A stretch of 64,000 bases of DNA from Bacillus fonticola. GTDB lineage: Bacteria > Bacillota > Bacilli > Bacillales > JC228. The first letter of the stretch is position 1, and every line of letters begins with the position of its first letter. The translations under genes and the position numbers were made by a program. Positions 24,731-34,198 of the stretch are shown piece by piece. A model generated the notes under the pieces. The model was not told where the DNA came from. It searched no databases and saw only the letters and a list, made by a program, of their open reading frames with translations. Where the stretch lies: contig NZ_CP052135.1 in assembly GCF_012955605.1 (NCBI RefSeq), forward strand, positions 734,001 to 798,000, given 5' to 3'.

Positions 24731-25936
24731 TCCTTTCGCTTGCGATCCGGCACTCGCTGATGAGGTGCGAACTTGAGTTTGCCCGAATTGTAGGCAAAGA
24801 AATATAAGTCCAAGCATTCCGCCAAGAAGCAAAGTAAATGGGAGCTCTGGGAACAACTCGATCAAAATTCCACCGATAAAGGGCCCCGTCATACTACCAA
24901 AGCTGAAAAAGGCGCCACATAAAATATTCCCAGCTGGCAGCAATGAAGGCGGGACAAGGTCTGTCATATAACTGATGCCAAGAGAAAATGACGAACCGAT
25001 AAACATACCAGCTACAAAGAAACACGCGCCGAACAACCACGGAATTTCTTCAACAAACGAGGACAAAATGAAAAATAATGTACCTCCAGACAGCGCAATG
25101 CGTAAAATAGGCAGCCTACCCAATCGATCACTAAGGACACCGAGCGGGATTTGTGTGATGATCCCACCGATCACAAAAGCGGGAAGTAAAACGTAAGACA
25201 CGTATTCGACCGAAAACCCTTGTCGTAAGGCATATACAGGGAAATTTCCATTTATAGACGCTTCAAGAAATCCATAACCAAACGGTGGCAAAAAGGCAAT
25301 CCATGCAATTCTTGTTACACTACCAAATCTGTGAAACGTTCCACGAATTCCGAGAGTGGCTACTTCCTCTTGCTCAACTTGAGGACGCTCGTTTGCTAAA
25401 AACCAAATGCCCAGCCACGCAAACAGACTAAGAGCAGCTGATATCCAAAATGGTGCGTTCGCATTCCACTCTACAAGGGGCACCATAAACGGTCCTAGTG
25501 CAAATCCGAGTCCAAAAAACAATCCGTATAAAGAGATGTTCCGTCCCCTTTTTTCTACCGGTGAGAAGCTGGTAATCCACGTTTGTGTACCGAAATGTAG
25601 CATGTTGTCACCGATTCCGATTAACAATCGAAGAGCGAACCAGAACCAAAACGACTCCCACACAGGAAACAAAGCGAGTGAACTAATGACAACCGCTCCT
25701 CCTGTAACGATCAGCGGTTTATAACCAAAGGCTCTTAGTGGTTTTTCCATAAAAGGAGACGCTAGTAAAATTCCTATATACAAAGCTGTCGCGTGCAACC
25801 CGTTCACAGACGATGAAACCCCTTGTTGTTCAAAGATGACTGCTAGTAACGGGAGCAGCATCCCTTGGGAAAAACCAGAAATAGCTACGATGACGACCAG
25901 AATCCACAGGCGAGCTGTATGTGAAGTGATTTGCAT
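24728..25936 (-). CDS. MFS transporter
   Basis: 402 residues, about 12 membrane segments, opening LWILVVIVAISGFSQGMLLP. It has a weak loop 2-3 motif (EKPLRAFGYKPLIV), a fuller central motif (GVLSDRLGRLPILR, about residue 262) and a final hydrophobic half. It belongs to the 12-TM exporter group (YwoG/YfkF-like layout). Substrate unknown. The final residues and stop overlap the first unit, in reading direction, of tandem array A, which suggests that the array has replaced or extended the C-terminus. Confidence 0.82.
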   Translation of the reverse strand: MQITSHTARLWILVVIVAISGFSQGMLLPLLAVIFEQQGVSSSVNGLHATALYIGILLASPFMEKPLRAFGYKPLIVTGGAVVISSLALFPVWESFWFWFALRLLIGIGDNMLHFGTQTWITSFSPVEKRGRNISLYGLFFGLGFALGPFMVPLVEWNANAPFWISAALSLFAWLGIWFLANERPQVEQEEVATLGIRGTFHRFGSVTRIAWIAFLPPFGYGFLEASINGNFPVYALRQGFSVEYVSYVLLPAFVIGGIITQIPLGVLSDRLGRLPILRIALSGGTLFFILSSFVEEIPWLFGACFFVAGMFIGSSFSLGISYMTDLVPPSLLPAGNILCGAFFSFGSMTGPFIGGILIELFPELPFTLLLGGMLGLIFLCLQFGQTQVRTSSASAGSQAKG

Positions 25937-26059
25937 GTAAAATCCCTACTTTCTAAACACCTTCTAAGAGTAAAGCCGAACACATAAGTTGGCAAGGGTT
26001 TCCGAAGAGATTACAATGAGAACAAACGAAAACAGAAGCATAGACAAGGGGTGGGTATC

Positions 26060-26449
26060 GTGAAATTTACACTAACAGATCAAGGTGGCTTCCAGACGGA
26101 TCTTTCTTTCGGGAATTTACGTGTCTCAGGTAATGAGGAGTTGGGTTTTCGGCCTTACCAACTGATGGTTTCTTCTATTGCCGTTTGTAGCGGAGGCGTA
26201 TTGAAAAAGGTGTTAGAAAAGCAGCGTTTAGTTGTGAAGGATTTGACGGTAGATGCCGACGTAACGCGAAGTGAAGATGCAGTGAACCGTATTGAAAAAA
26301 TTCATCTACACTACACATTAACAGGTGATCTCCCGGAAGTAAAAGTACAGAAGGCTGTTGAATTAGCCAGAAAAAATTGCTCGATGACTCAATCGGTAAT
26401 AGGGAGTATTGACATTATAGAAACGTTTACCATCAAACATCCAGTGTAA
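26060..26449 (+). CDS. OsmC family protein
   Basis: 129 residues. The two redox cysteines of OsmC/Ohr proteins are present (SSIAVCSGGVLKKVL and ARKNCSMTQSV), along with the N-terminal beta region GGFQTDLSFGN. These cytosolic proteins reduce organic hydroperoxides or handle related sulphur chemistry. GTG 26060 is preferred to GTG 26051 because the AAGGGGTGG site overlaps the latter. Monocistronic, with a terminator at 26549. Confidence 0.82.
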   Translation: MKFTLTDQGGFQTDLSFGNLRVSGNEELGFRPYQLMVSSIAVCSGGVLKKVLEKQRLVVKDLTVDADVTRSEDAVNRIEKIHLHYTLTGDLPEVKVQKAVELARKNCSMTQSVIGSIDIIETFTIKHPV

Positions 26450-26548
26450 TGTAAGGTGAGGCGCTACTTTTTACGCAGTAAAAGTATCAGCAATTCTATC
26501 GTGTGTCTCAAGGACTGTCTTTGCCTCGGGGCCAGCCATCCCATAGTA

Positions 26549-26596
26549 AAAAGCGTGACGCGATTCCCAAATCGGAATTGCGTCACGCTTATTTTC
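26549..26596 (+). terminator. Terminator of the osmC-like gene
   Basis: 17-bp stem AAGCGTGACGCGATTCC/GGAATTGCGTCACGCTT (one mismatch), followed by ATTTTC. The rest of the interval 26450-26971 holds a distal inverted repeat (AAAACGTCTT at 26659, AAGACGTTTT at 26731) and presumably the yfkD promoter, but no gene I can support. Confidence 0.75.
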
Positions 26597-26971
26597 ATCA
26601 ACATACTCACTAGTAACAGACAGTTATTGATGAATGAATCGATGGCTTCACCAACCTTAAAAACGTCTTCTATGGATGCACCTTACCCAGGACACGTTCA
26701 CAAATCCAAGACTCTGTAGAGAATGGAAAAGACGTTTTCTCCGATAAACACCCCTCCTTGATGTTGCTTCTTGGTGCGCCACCCTCCTTCTTGAAAAGTT
26801 AAACTTATTATAACGTAACGATTGAACTTTGTAAATATTCTGTTTCTTACAATCCCGCATTTTTTACGACAAATAGTTTGCAAAGTAACATTCGCATAAC
26901 GATTGACGATTCCGAGAATACTACGGTCAAACTCTAGGAATGTTTCATAAGAACGAAAGGAGTCCTTATAC

Positions 26972-27820
26972 ATGAAAACGATGATTCGAGCGGTTGTCTC
27001 GCTGTTTGTCCTCTTTTCTATACTCGTCCCAGTAACACCAGTTGCTTTGGCGGAAAAAGGCAAGGAAAAAGAGGAACAACCAGATAAGCAAGAGCAAGTG
27101 GAGAAGGAACCGATTGCCGTGCCAAACTCTGTTGTGAATTTGGCTAAAGAGAATACGTACCCAAACCCGACGCAAGACTTGCCATATTTACAACCGAGCG
27201 AGTTGACAAAGGAACTGATCAACTCTTCTAATGAACAGATTACGAATCCACGCTTTATTCGCATGCTCAATGAATCAAATGTAAACAAAACACCATTTGC
27301 CATCGGATTGCGAGCGACGATTTATTTGGGGGATTGGGCTTTGTCTTACGAGTCCAAAGAAACATCTCCTAACTGGGAATTCCAACAAATTAATACGAAT
27401 CAAGTGGATAACCGTGGTGGAAAAACGGCCAAACAGACGATATACACACAAGAGGTCCAGAAACGTATAACAGGTAGTTTTACGTCAAAAGTGAAATATG
27501 GCCAAGATGTACGACAAATGATGTTATTGTCGGCGACCGAGGATACACAATTACCACTATCTTTTGACACAATCATAGGAGCGGGAACAAAAGGACGACA
27601 AACCTATTCGATTCCGCCTAAACGACTTGGGTATCTCTATGCATACGCGCCAGTTGTGAATGAAAAGGGGACCGTCACCTACGGAGAAGTGTACGTCGTA
27701 TTAAAAGGTCACCGCCGCTCGATCGTGGTCAAGAACGTTACCCGTCAAGGAGTTAGTGCATACATCCCTGTCCAAGATCACGTGACCTTTGGCTTTGTCA
27801 CATCTGAACGACCAAGGTAA
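26972..27820 (+). CDS. yfkD: YfkD-like secreted protein
   Basis: 282 residues with a Sec signal peptide (KTMIRAVVSLFVLFSILVPV, cleavage near ALAEKG), then a Lys/Glu-rich linker and a folded domain with PNSVVNLAKENTYPNPTQDL and a C-terminal YVVLKGHRRSIVVKNVTRQG. This fits the YfkD family of Bacillaceae, of unknown function, probably exported. ATG 26972 follows GAAAGGAG. The gene lies near other yfj/yfk homologues, consistent with synteny. Confidence 0.72.
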   Translation: MKTMIRAVVSLFVLFSILVPVTPVALAEKGKEKEEQPDKQEQVEKEPIAVPNSVVNLAKENTYPNPTQDLPYLQPSELTKELINSSNEQITNPRFIRMLNESNVNKTPFAIGLRATIYLGDWALSYESKETSPNWEFQQINTNQVDNRGGKTAKQTIYTQEVQKRITGSFTSKVKYGQDVRQMMLLSATEDTQLPLSFDTIIGAGTKGRQTYSIPPKRLGYLYAYAPVVNEKGTVTYGEVYVVLKGHRRSIVVKNVTRQGVSAYIPVQDHVTFGFVTSERPR

Positions 27821-27932
27821 ACGCCCTCACGCTCCACGATCACGGTTGAAACGAGCTCAAACGTACGCTAGGATGGGGAAGGAACTCGAAAAGAGCGAGC
27901 TACACGCAAGTGAGTGGAGAAGGAGAGACAGT

Positions 27933-28109
27933 ATGGGAAATGCTATTACAAACAAAGACGATCAGTTGAGCTACTTAAAACAACGACTGGAGCTATTTTT
28001 AGATGTTCTGGAAGGGCTTGATCCTGAGGAAGCGAGCCTAGAGGATATAGACCGACTTATTGCGATGATTGAAGACCTTGAAAGAAAAATGACCCAATTT
28101 AATAAGTAA
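27933..28109 (+). CDS. SE1561-family small protein
   Basis: 58 residues: YLKQRLELFLDVLEGLDPEE then LEDIDRLIAMIEDLERKMTQ, the helical, acidic signature of the SE1561 family of Firmicutes. ATG 27933 follows AAGGAGAGACAGT; the long upstream extension has no site. Function unknown; cytosolic. Confidence 0.75.
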   Translation: MGNAITNKDDQLSYLKQRLELFLDVLEGLDPEEASLEDIDRLIAMIEDLERKMTQFNK

Positions 28110-28259
28110 TTGATGTGCTGCATTCTCGAATCTAATGAGAATGCAGTTTCTTTGTATTCCTTGCCACACGCAGAAACCGTTTTCGTTTTCCTTTTCACGT
28201 CCAGTGAGTCGGCGTATAATGGAAGGAGATTTGGACATAGAGAGAGGGGAAGAACACAC

Positions 28260-29804
28260 ATGCATTACGACACACTTAGAGACAGTATGGTACAACTCAT
28301 TGTAGAGACGTCCACAAACTTACCGAAGGACGTGCGTCGCGCCGTACAGCGAGCTAAAGAGAGAGAGAATGCAGGCACACGTGCAGCTATGAGCTTGGCT
28401 ACAATTACAGAGAACATTCAAATGGCGGATGAGAACGTTTCGCCCATTTGTCAAGATACGGGACTGCCGACTTTCAAGATCAAAACACCGATTGGGGCAA
28501 ACCAATTGGAAATTACACGAGCAATTGAGGAAGCGATTCAAATTGCTACGAAAGAAGGGAAATTACGTCCAAATGCGGTTGACTCACTAACTGGGGAAAA
28601 CTCTGGCGACAATTTAGGTGCTGGCGTTCCAGTGATTAAATTTGAGCAATGGGAACGTGACGATATCGACGTGCGTCTCATTTTAAAAGGCGGCGGATGT
28701 GAAAATAAAAATATCCAGTATAGCTTACCTTGTGAGCTAGACGGACTCGGACGAGCTGGGCGTGATATCGACGGTATTCGCAAATGCATCATGCACTCTG
28801 TTTATCAAGCGCAAGGACAAGGGTGTAGCGCAGGCTTCATTGGAGTTGGAATTGGTGGTGACCGCACGAGTGGCTACGAATTGGCGAAAGCGCAACTATT
28901 CCGTAGCGTTGAAGACACAAACCCGAATGAAACGCTTCGTCAGTTAGAGGAGTACGTGGAAGAAAATGCGAACGAGCTCGGGATCGGTACTATGGGCTTC
29001 GGTGGAGAAACGACGCTTCTCGGTTGTAAAGTAGGGGTTGCCCACCGTATTCCTGCGAGCTTCTTCGTTTCTGTAGCTTACAATTGCTGGGCGTTCCGTC
29101 GCTTAGGCGTGTCTTTGAACGCAGAGACGGGTGCGATTACAAACTGGCATTATCAAGAAGGAGAAAAAATTGATTTTGCCGATAAAGCAAAAGAAGAGGT
29201 TGCCGCTACTTCGACTGAGCAAGAAGTCATCGAACTTACTGCGCCAGTGACAGAAGAACAAATTCGTTCACTAAAAGTAGGAGATGTTGTTCGCATTTCA
29301 GGACGTCTGTACACTGGGCGTGACGCCATTCATAAACATTTAAGCGAGCATGACTGTCCTGTCGATTTAAACGGACAAATTATTTACCATTGCGGACCCG
29401 TTATGCTAAAAGACGAAAACGGTAACTGGGAAGTGAAAGCAGCAGGTCCAACAACGAGTATCCGTGAAGAACCGTACCAAGGAGATATTATGAAGAAGTT
29501 CGGTATCAGGGCAGTTATGGGCAAAGGGGGTATGGGACCGAAGACTTTGCAAGCTTTGCAGGAACATGGTGGTGTTTATTTGAATGCGATCGGTGGCGCT
29601 GCTCAATACTACGCTGAGTGTATTAAAGGTGTGGACGGTGTGAACTTTACGGAGTTCGGTATTCCTGAAGCGATGTGGCACTTGAATGTAGAAGGCTTTA
29701 CAGCTGTCGTGACGATGGATGCACACGGTAACAGTTTGCATAAAGAAGTGGACTCTTCTTCATTGGAGAAACTGTCTAAATTTAAAGAACGTGTGTTCTC
29801 GTAA
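28260..29804 (+). CDS. Class I (iron-sulphur) fumarate hydratase
   Basis: 514 residues containing both domains of FumA-type fumarases. Three cysteines that ligate the 4Fe-4S cluster are visible (PICQDTGLPTF, GQGCSAGFIGVGIGGDR, LLGCKVGVAHR), and the C-terminal domain has GKGGMGPKTLQAL and NAIGGAAQYYAE. It hydrates fumarate to malate in the TCA cycle; the cluster is oxygen-sensitive. ATG 28260 follows AGAGGGGAAG. A TATAAT box at about 28216 with a plausible upstream -35 makes it a single-gene unit. Confidence 0.93.
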   Translation: MHYDTLRDSMVQLIVETSTNLPKDVRRAVQRAKERENAGTRAAMSLATITENIQMADENVSPICQDTGLPTFKIKTPIGANQLEITRAIEEAIQIATKEGKLRPNAVDSLTGENSGDNLGAGVPVIKFEQWERDDIDVRLILKGGGCENKNIQYSLPCELDGLGRAGRDIDGIRKCIMHSVYQAQGQGCSAGFIGVGIGGDRTSGYELAKAQLFRSVEDTNPNETLRQLEEYVEENANELGIGTMGFGGETTLLGCKVGVAHRIPASFFVSVAYNCWAFRRLGVSLNAETGAITNWHYQEGEKIDFADKAKEEVAATSTEQEVIELTAPVTEEQIRSLKVGDVVRISGRLYTGRDAIHKHLSEHDCPVDLNGQIIYHCGPVMLKDENGNWEVKAAGPTTSIREEPYQGDIMKKFGIRAVMGKGGMGPKTLQALQEHGGVYLNAIGGAAQYYAECIKGVDGVNFTEFGIPEAMWHLNVEGFTAVVTMDAHGNSLHKEVDSSSLEKLSKFKERVFS

Positions 29805-29885
29805 CGTGTAAACTTGGCCAGTATGTGCTAACAAGATAGATATTTTGATCTAAAGTGCATCCAAACGACCCCTACTCGATTTATA

Positions 29886-29914
29886 TAAGGAGTCAAACCT
29901 AGTTTGACTCCTTA
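29886..29914. terminator. Hairpin after fumarase
   Basis: Perfect stem AAGGAGTCAAAC/GTTTGACTCCTT (loop CTA), between two convergent genes. T-tracts are poor on both sides. Confidence 0.6.
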
Positions 29915-29919
29915 ACAAC

Positions 29920-30201
29920 TCAAATGATGTCGCCCAACTTTCTACGTAGTTGTTCTCTCTTGAAAGCAGGGTACAAGTAAAGAACCCATGCAGCAATGTG
30001 TGCAAACACGACATTTCCTAAGAAAAGTATCCATAAGGCTGCAAGGACTAACGTTGATTCAGGTATGACAAGGTAAATGGCGATGAAAGTCCACAGTGCA
30101 ATTAAAAAAGGTGCCTGCAAGTAAACAAGTTTTCGATGTTCTGTCCATATAAATAGTGGGGTAGCCGTGGCGATAAACAAGTACATAACAAACACATCCA
30201 T
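29920..30201 (-). CDS. Small integral membrane protein, unknown
   Basis: 93 residues with three hydrophobic segments (VFVMYLFIATATPLFIW, APFLIALWTFIAIYLVI, TLVLAALWILFLGNVVFAHI) and a basic C-terminal tail (FKREQLRRKLGD), hence probably a cytoplasmic C-terminus. AAAGGAGAGAC site before ATG 30201. No family recognised. Confidence 0.65.
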   Translation of the reverse strand: MDVFVMYLFIATATPLFIWTEHRKLVYLQAPFLIALWTFIAIYLVIPESTLVLAALWILFLGNVVFAHIAAWVLYLYPAFKREQLRRKLGDII

Positions 30202-30353
30202 GAACAGTCTCTCCTTTATTGTGATTTATCAATAAGCAATTGTGACAAGGCATTGTACAATGTGTGAACTCTTTGTGACATATAGTATATCATACTCTTT
30301 TTAATTTGTAAGCGTTACCATGATTGAAAACAAAAAATATTTAGGCAATTATC

Positions 30354-30391
30354 TACAAAAAAAGCAGCACCCCATGAAATGAGGTGCTGCT
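30354..30391 (-). terminator. Terminator of pepF
   Basis: Stem AGCAGCACC/GGTGCTGCT (30363-30391) followed on the minus strand by TTTTTTGTAG, 34 bases after the pepF stop. Confidence 0.88.
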
Positions 30392-30424
30392 CCTTATATA
30401 AAATGGATCGATTACACAAATTGC

Positions 30425-32239
30425 TTATTGATAACTCGCTTCAAGTTCATCAACTAAAGTACCGACGTATGCTACGGCTTTTTTGATTGGATCAGCTGTC
30501 GACATATCAACACCCGCATATTTCAAAAGTTCTAGCGGTGTTTTCGTTCCACCAGCTTTTAGTACTTCTAACCAGCGATCAATCGCGGGCTGGCCTTCTT
30601 CTTTGAATAGTTGGGAAACAGCAGTCGACGCTGTAAGACCCGCTGAATACGTGTATGGGTACAGTCCCATGTAATAGTGAGGCTGACGCATCCAAGTGAG
30701 TTTTGCGCCTTCATCAATTTCAACCGTGTCGCCCCAGAAGTTAGAGAGAGCTTCACCTTTTTGTTCTGACAATGTTTTTGCAGTTAACGGGGCACCTGCT
30801 TCGGCAAGCGCATACACTCTTCTTTGATATTCACCTTCAAGTAAGTGGGTCACAAAGTTATGATAGTACGTTCCGAGCAACTGCAAGATCACCCATCTTC
30901 TCATCCGGGTATCCGTCGTATTGGACAAAATATGATCGGCAAGAAGCATTTCATTCATAGTGGATGGTGCTTCTACAAAATAAGTAGACGGACGTGTATT
31001 GAAGCTTCTTTGGTTTTCGTTCGCTAAATAGAAGTGTCCGGCGTGTCCGAGTTCATGTGCGAGAATAAAGCCACCGCGCATCGTATCCGTCCAAGTCACT
31101 AAAATATATGGATGAGCACCGTACGGACTAGAGCAGAATGCCCCCGTCGATTTTCCAACGTTATCAGCTAGATCGACCCAGCGCTCTTTTAATGCTTTTT
31201 CCATGATGGCGCTATATTCTGGACCCATTACTTTTAAAGCTTCCAGAATAGTTCCACAAGCTTCCTCATATGTCGTCTTTGGATTAAAGTCAGGATCTAA
31301 AGGCGCTTTTAAATCGCAAAAACGCAACGTATCCAATCCGAGAACGCGCTTTTTCAATTGAGCAAACCGCCGCATATGTGGAGCGAGTTCAGTCTGAATC
31401 ACATCCAATTGATTATTGTACATTTCTTCTGTGACCTTTTGCGATTGCAGCAACATTTGGGTGACAGAATCGTACTGACGAACCTTTGCCATGGCCACTT
31501 GCTTTTTTACTTCGGTCGTATATGTAGCGGAGTACGTGTTTTGATATTGCTTTAACGTCTTTACAAAAGAATCGTAAGCGTTTCTTCTCGTCTCCGTATC
31601 AGATGAAAGCTCATATTGATCTTCAAATAAGGCAAAAGAGTTCGGTAGCTCGTCCCCGTCAGGCGTTGTAAATGAATCAAATTGCATGTCAGACGATTTG
31701 CTCCGTTGGTAGATCATATAAGGAGATTGGTGAATTTCACTTAACGATGCGAGTACCTCTTCAGTATCCGGTGAAAGCGTATGTGGCTTTCTGTCAGCTA
31801 GGTCCGTTAAATTTTTTCGGAATGGCTCGAGTCCTTCGTTTTCTTCTAAGTATTTTTCGATCGTTCCTTCTGGTAACGCAAGAACCTCTGATTCAATGAA
31901 AGAAAGCGCGGCTCCCAATCTTGCCCAAGCAGAAGCAAGTTTCCCGGAATTCGCCTGGTTCTCAGGGTTTGTTCCATCTTCTGAAGATTTGAGACTTGCA
32001 TACGTTGCCACTAAAATCCCTTTTTCGCTAATTGTAGCTTGTGCCTCAAGGCAGTCTAATAAAACCTGAGAGCCTTCCCCAAGTTTCCCTTTGTATTGAG
32101 TAACAGTAGGGATTAATTTTTCAACCTCACCGAGTGCAGCCTCCCATTGTTCAACTGATTCAAATAGGTCCTCGATTTTCCATGTTTGTTCAACAGGGAC
32201 TTCAGAGCGTGTAAGTCGTTTCGTTTCTGTTTTTTGCAT
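30425..32239 (-). CDS. pepF: Oligoendopeptidase F (M3B family)
   Basis: 604 residues, the usual length. The zinc site HELGH is at residues 395-399 within GGFILAHELGHAGHFYLANE, with the third ligand Glu expected in VEAPSTMNEML. This cytosolic metallopeptidase degrades peptides of roughly 7-17 residues. B. subtilis has the homologue YjbG. Monocistronic, with its own terminator downstream and a GAGAGGAGATTC site upstream. Confidence 0.92.
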   Translation of the reverse strand: MQKTETKRLTRSEVPVEQTWKIEDLFESVEQWEAALGEVEKLIPTVTQYKGKLGEGSQVLLDCLEAQATISEKGILVATYASLKSSEDGTNPENQANSGKLASAWARLGAALSFIESEVLALPEGTIEKYLEENEGLEPFRKNLTDLADRKPHTLSPDTEEVLASLSEIHQSPYMIYQRSKSSDMQFDSFTTPDGDELPNSFALFEDQYELSSDTETRRNAYDSFVKTLKQYQNTYSATYTTEVKKQVAMAKVRQYDSVTQMLLQSQKVTEEMYNNQLDVIQTELAPHMRRFAQLKKRVLGLDTLRFCDLKAPLDPDFNPKTTYEEACGTILEALKVMGPEYSAIMEKALKERWVDLADNVGKSTGAFCSSPYGAHPYILVTWTDTMRGGFILAHELGHAGHFYLANENQRSFNTRPSTYFVEAPSTMNEMLLADHILSNTTDTRMRRWVILQLLGTYYHNFVTHLLEGEYQRRVYALAEAGAPLTAKTLSEQKGEALSNFWGDTVEIDEGAKLTWMRQPHYYMGLYPYTYSAGLTASTAVSQLFKEEGQPAIDRWLEVLKAGGTKTPLELLKYAGVDMSTADPIKKAVAYVGTLVDELEASYQ

Positions 32240-32437
32240 AAAAGTAGAATCTCCTCTCTGGGGTGAAATGAATTTACTTCGTCACCCTAATAAAACCATT
32301 ATAAAGGACGAGCGCGCATTTGTGTAAAATAAGTCCGAATATTATACAAGATTTCCACCGTTTTTAAGCAAACAGAATAAAACTTAGTCCAATAGCGCAA
32401 GCATAGTAAACAAAAATGGAGACGATAGCATCATCGT

Positions 32438-32758
32438 CTATCGTCCCCAAAATGAGTTTTGAGACGGTGGATCGTAAAATTTCACTTTCGACGTGCCATC
32501 CCTTTTTTTAGATTGTTGTTTTTGAACGGTTTCTTCAAGTTGTTGAACGGCTCTGTCGTACTCCTGTTTCGATATTTCGCCTTTACCATAAGAAAGGCTT
32601 AAAATGGCAATGGCAATGGGAAGTGTGTCTACATCGACATGAACATTAACGTCGACATCGGAGTTTCCGCTGTTGTCGACTTGCGAATTGGCTCTTGTTG
32701 AACTTGAAGGGTCATCTTTAGGACTACGTGCGTTTCTTTTCGTTTCAAAATTCATCAT
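32438..32758 (-). CDS. Unknown protein with VDVNVHVDVD repeat
   Basis: 106 residues: a polar, Ser/Asn/Asp-rich N-terminus, then alternating NSDVDVNVHVDVD, a hydrophobic LPIAIAILSLSYGKGEISKQ and a charged helix EYDRAVQQLEETVQKQ that resembles a SHOCT-type C-terminal helix. ATG 32758 or 32755 are both possible behind GAGGTTAC. Its partner at 32825 has similar acidic, Asp/Val-rich segments, so the two probably act together, perhaps in the spore. The spore idea is inference only. Confidence 0.65.
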   Translation of the reverse strand: MMNFETKRNARSPKDDPSSSTRANSQVDNSGNSDVDVNVHVDVDTLPIAIAILSLSYGKGEISKQEYDRAVQQLEETVQKQQSKKRDGTSKVKFYDPPSQNSFWGR

Positions 32759-32824
32759 GTAACCTCGTTTCTTTAAATGTGTAGGAGGGACGAGAAAGCT
32801 TGTCCCGTCCCCAAAATGATGGAG

Positions 32825-33136
32825 CTACTCTTCATCAAAATCGAAATCAAAATCTTCTTCATCTTGATTAGCATCTTCTTCGACACGTGTACGGGTTCTT
32901 GCAGTTGAATCAGACTCCACGTCGATTTCGATGTCAACAAAAGAGTTTCCACTTCTGTAAATCGTTGCATCGGCGTAGTTTCTGTTTGTCAAGTCGTTTT
33001 CTGAATCTACATCTGTATCGTTTTTAGCATTCGCTTTTGCCTGTGCCTTAGCTTTAGCCTTTGCTTTTGCTCTCTCCTGTGCACGGTTCTGGTTGTCAAG
33101 CTCATTCTCGTCTCTTTCTGGAAACCAAACAGCCAT
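32825..33136 (-). CDS. Low-complexity basic-acidic protein
   Basis: 103 residues: residues 18-42 are an Ala-Lys alternation (AKAKAKAKAQAKANAK), the middle has VDIEIDVESDS, and the last 20 residues are nearly all Asp, Glu and Phe (EEDFDFDFDEE). The charge split between halves suggests a self-associating or DNA-binding protein. Good AAAGGAGG site before ATG 33136. It lies 66 bases upstream of the VDVNVHVD protein on the same strand. No family recognised. Confidence 0.65.
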   Translation of the reverse strand: MAVWFPERDENELDNQNRAQERAKAKAKAKAQAKANAKNDTDVDSENDLTNRNYADATIYRSGNSFVDIEIDVESDSTARTRTRVEEDANQDEEDFDFDFDEE

Positions 33137-33304
33137 TTAATAAAACCTCCTTTCGTTCTTATATGATTAGTCTATGTGGCAATTAGTAAAATGGTTGGAC
33201 AAGTTCACCGGGGAAAGTGCTGATTTTTCAAATGGAGAGTACTCGATTACGGTTTTCGGATAAATGATATTCCTACAGGTTACGCTAACACTGGAGGGAT
33301 TTCT

Positions 33305-34093
33305 ATGTGGAATAAAAGCCTCGTACTTGTCGTTGTTTTTATGTTAAGCGTGTTACCATACCTAGCTTCCGCAGATGTGAACACGCCACATGGTTGGGGA
33401 TTCAAACGGGCGCATGATGGCAAGAGTGCTGATGCAGGTGCTGAGTACGAATCCATTCTCGAAAATCACGACGCTGTGTACAAAGGGACTGGTGACAAAA
33501 AAACACTCTATTTGACGTTTGATAATGGATATGAAAACGGGTTTACAGAACAAATATTAGATGTACTCAAACAAGAGCAAGTACCGTCCGCCTTCTTTAT
33601 TACAGGACACTACATTCGAACAGCGGGTGATTTGGTAAAAAGAATGGTGGATGAAGGGCATGTTGTTGGAAATCATTCGTGGAGCCACCCTGACTTTACG
33701 CAAACGTCAAAAGAGGAACTTCTAAAAGAGCTAGAAAAGGTGAGACAAGAAACAGAAGCATTAACCGGTCAAAAAAATATGCAATATGTCAGACCACCCC
33801 GAGGCGTGTTTAGTGAACGAACACTCGCTTTAATAAAGGAGGCAGGATACACTCACGTATTCTGGAGTGTATCTGTTGTAGACTGGAATACAGATGCACA
33901 AAAAGGTTGGCAGCATTCATACGATCACATTATGGAACAACTTCATCCAGGTGCGGTGCTGTTGTTACATACGGTGAGTGAAGATAATGCAAAAGCACTT
34001 CAAAAGGTGATCCAGGATGCCAAATCAGAAGGATACACGTTCCAAAGCTTAGATCAGTTGATGGTGGAAGTAACAGGAGACGCACCATTTTAA
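33305..34093 (+). CDS. pdaA: Delta-lactam-biosynthetic polysaccharide deacetylase PdaA
   Basis: 262 residues, the PdaA length, with a signal peptide (LVLVVVFMLSVLPYLASADV). NodB domain motifs: YLTFDNGYENG (in PdaA the usual TFDDG is TFDNG), GNHSWSHPD (metal His pair), RPPRGVFSERTL, FWSVSVVDWNTD and HPGAVLLLHTVS. It deacetylates muramic acid in spore cortex peptidoglycan, allowing muramic delta-lactam formation that is needed for germination. The match along its whole length with B. subtilis PdaA makes this secure. Expected to be forespore-expressed. Confidence 0.93.
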   Translation: MWNKSLVLVVVFMLSVLPYLASADVNTPHGWGFKRAHDGKSADAGAEYESILENHDAVYKGTGDKKTLYLTFDNGYENGFTEQILDVLKQEQVPSAFFITGHYIRTAGDLVKRMVDEGHVVGNHSWSHPDFTQTSKEELLKELEKVRQETEALTGQKNMQYVRPPRGVFSERTLALIKEAGYTHVFWSVSVVDWNTDAQKGWQHSYDHIMEQLHPGAVLLLHTVSEDNAKALQKVIQDAKSEGYTFQSLDQLMVEVTGDAPF

Positions 34094-34097
34094 ACGT

Positions 34098-34130
34098 AAA
34101 GCAGAGAAAATCAATGTCTCTGCTTTTTTT
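34098..34130 (+). terminator. Terminator of pdaA
   Basis: Stem AAGCAGAGA/TCTCTGCTT followed by TTTTTT, right after the stop. Confidence 0.88.
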
Positions 34131-34198
34131 GTATTCGGCACGAACTTAAATCTCTGCTATACTAACGGTACGTATGTTCGCAGAGGAGAGGGGAATTT

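Noticed and set aside
26456-26719. 87-codon frame after the osmC-like gene
   Set aside because: It spans the terminator hairpin, has no ribosome site and resembles no protein.
28110-28259. 50-codon upstream extension of fumarase
   Set aside because: The promoter-like TATAAT and the AGAGGGGAAG site lie inside it; class I fumarases start near MHYD.
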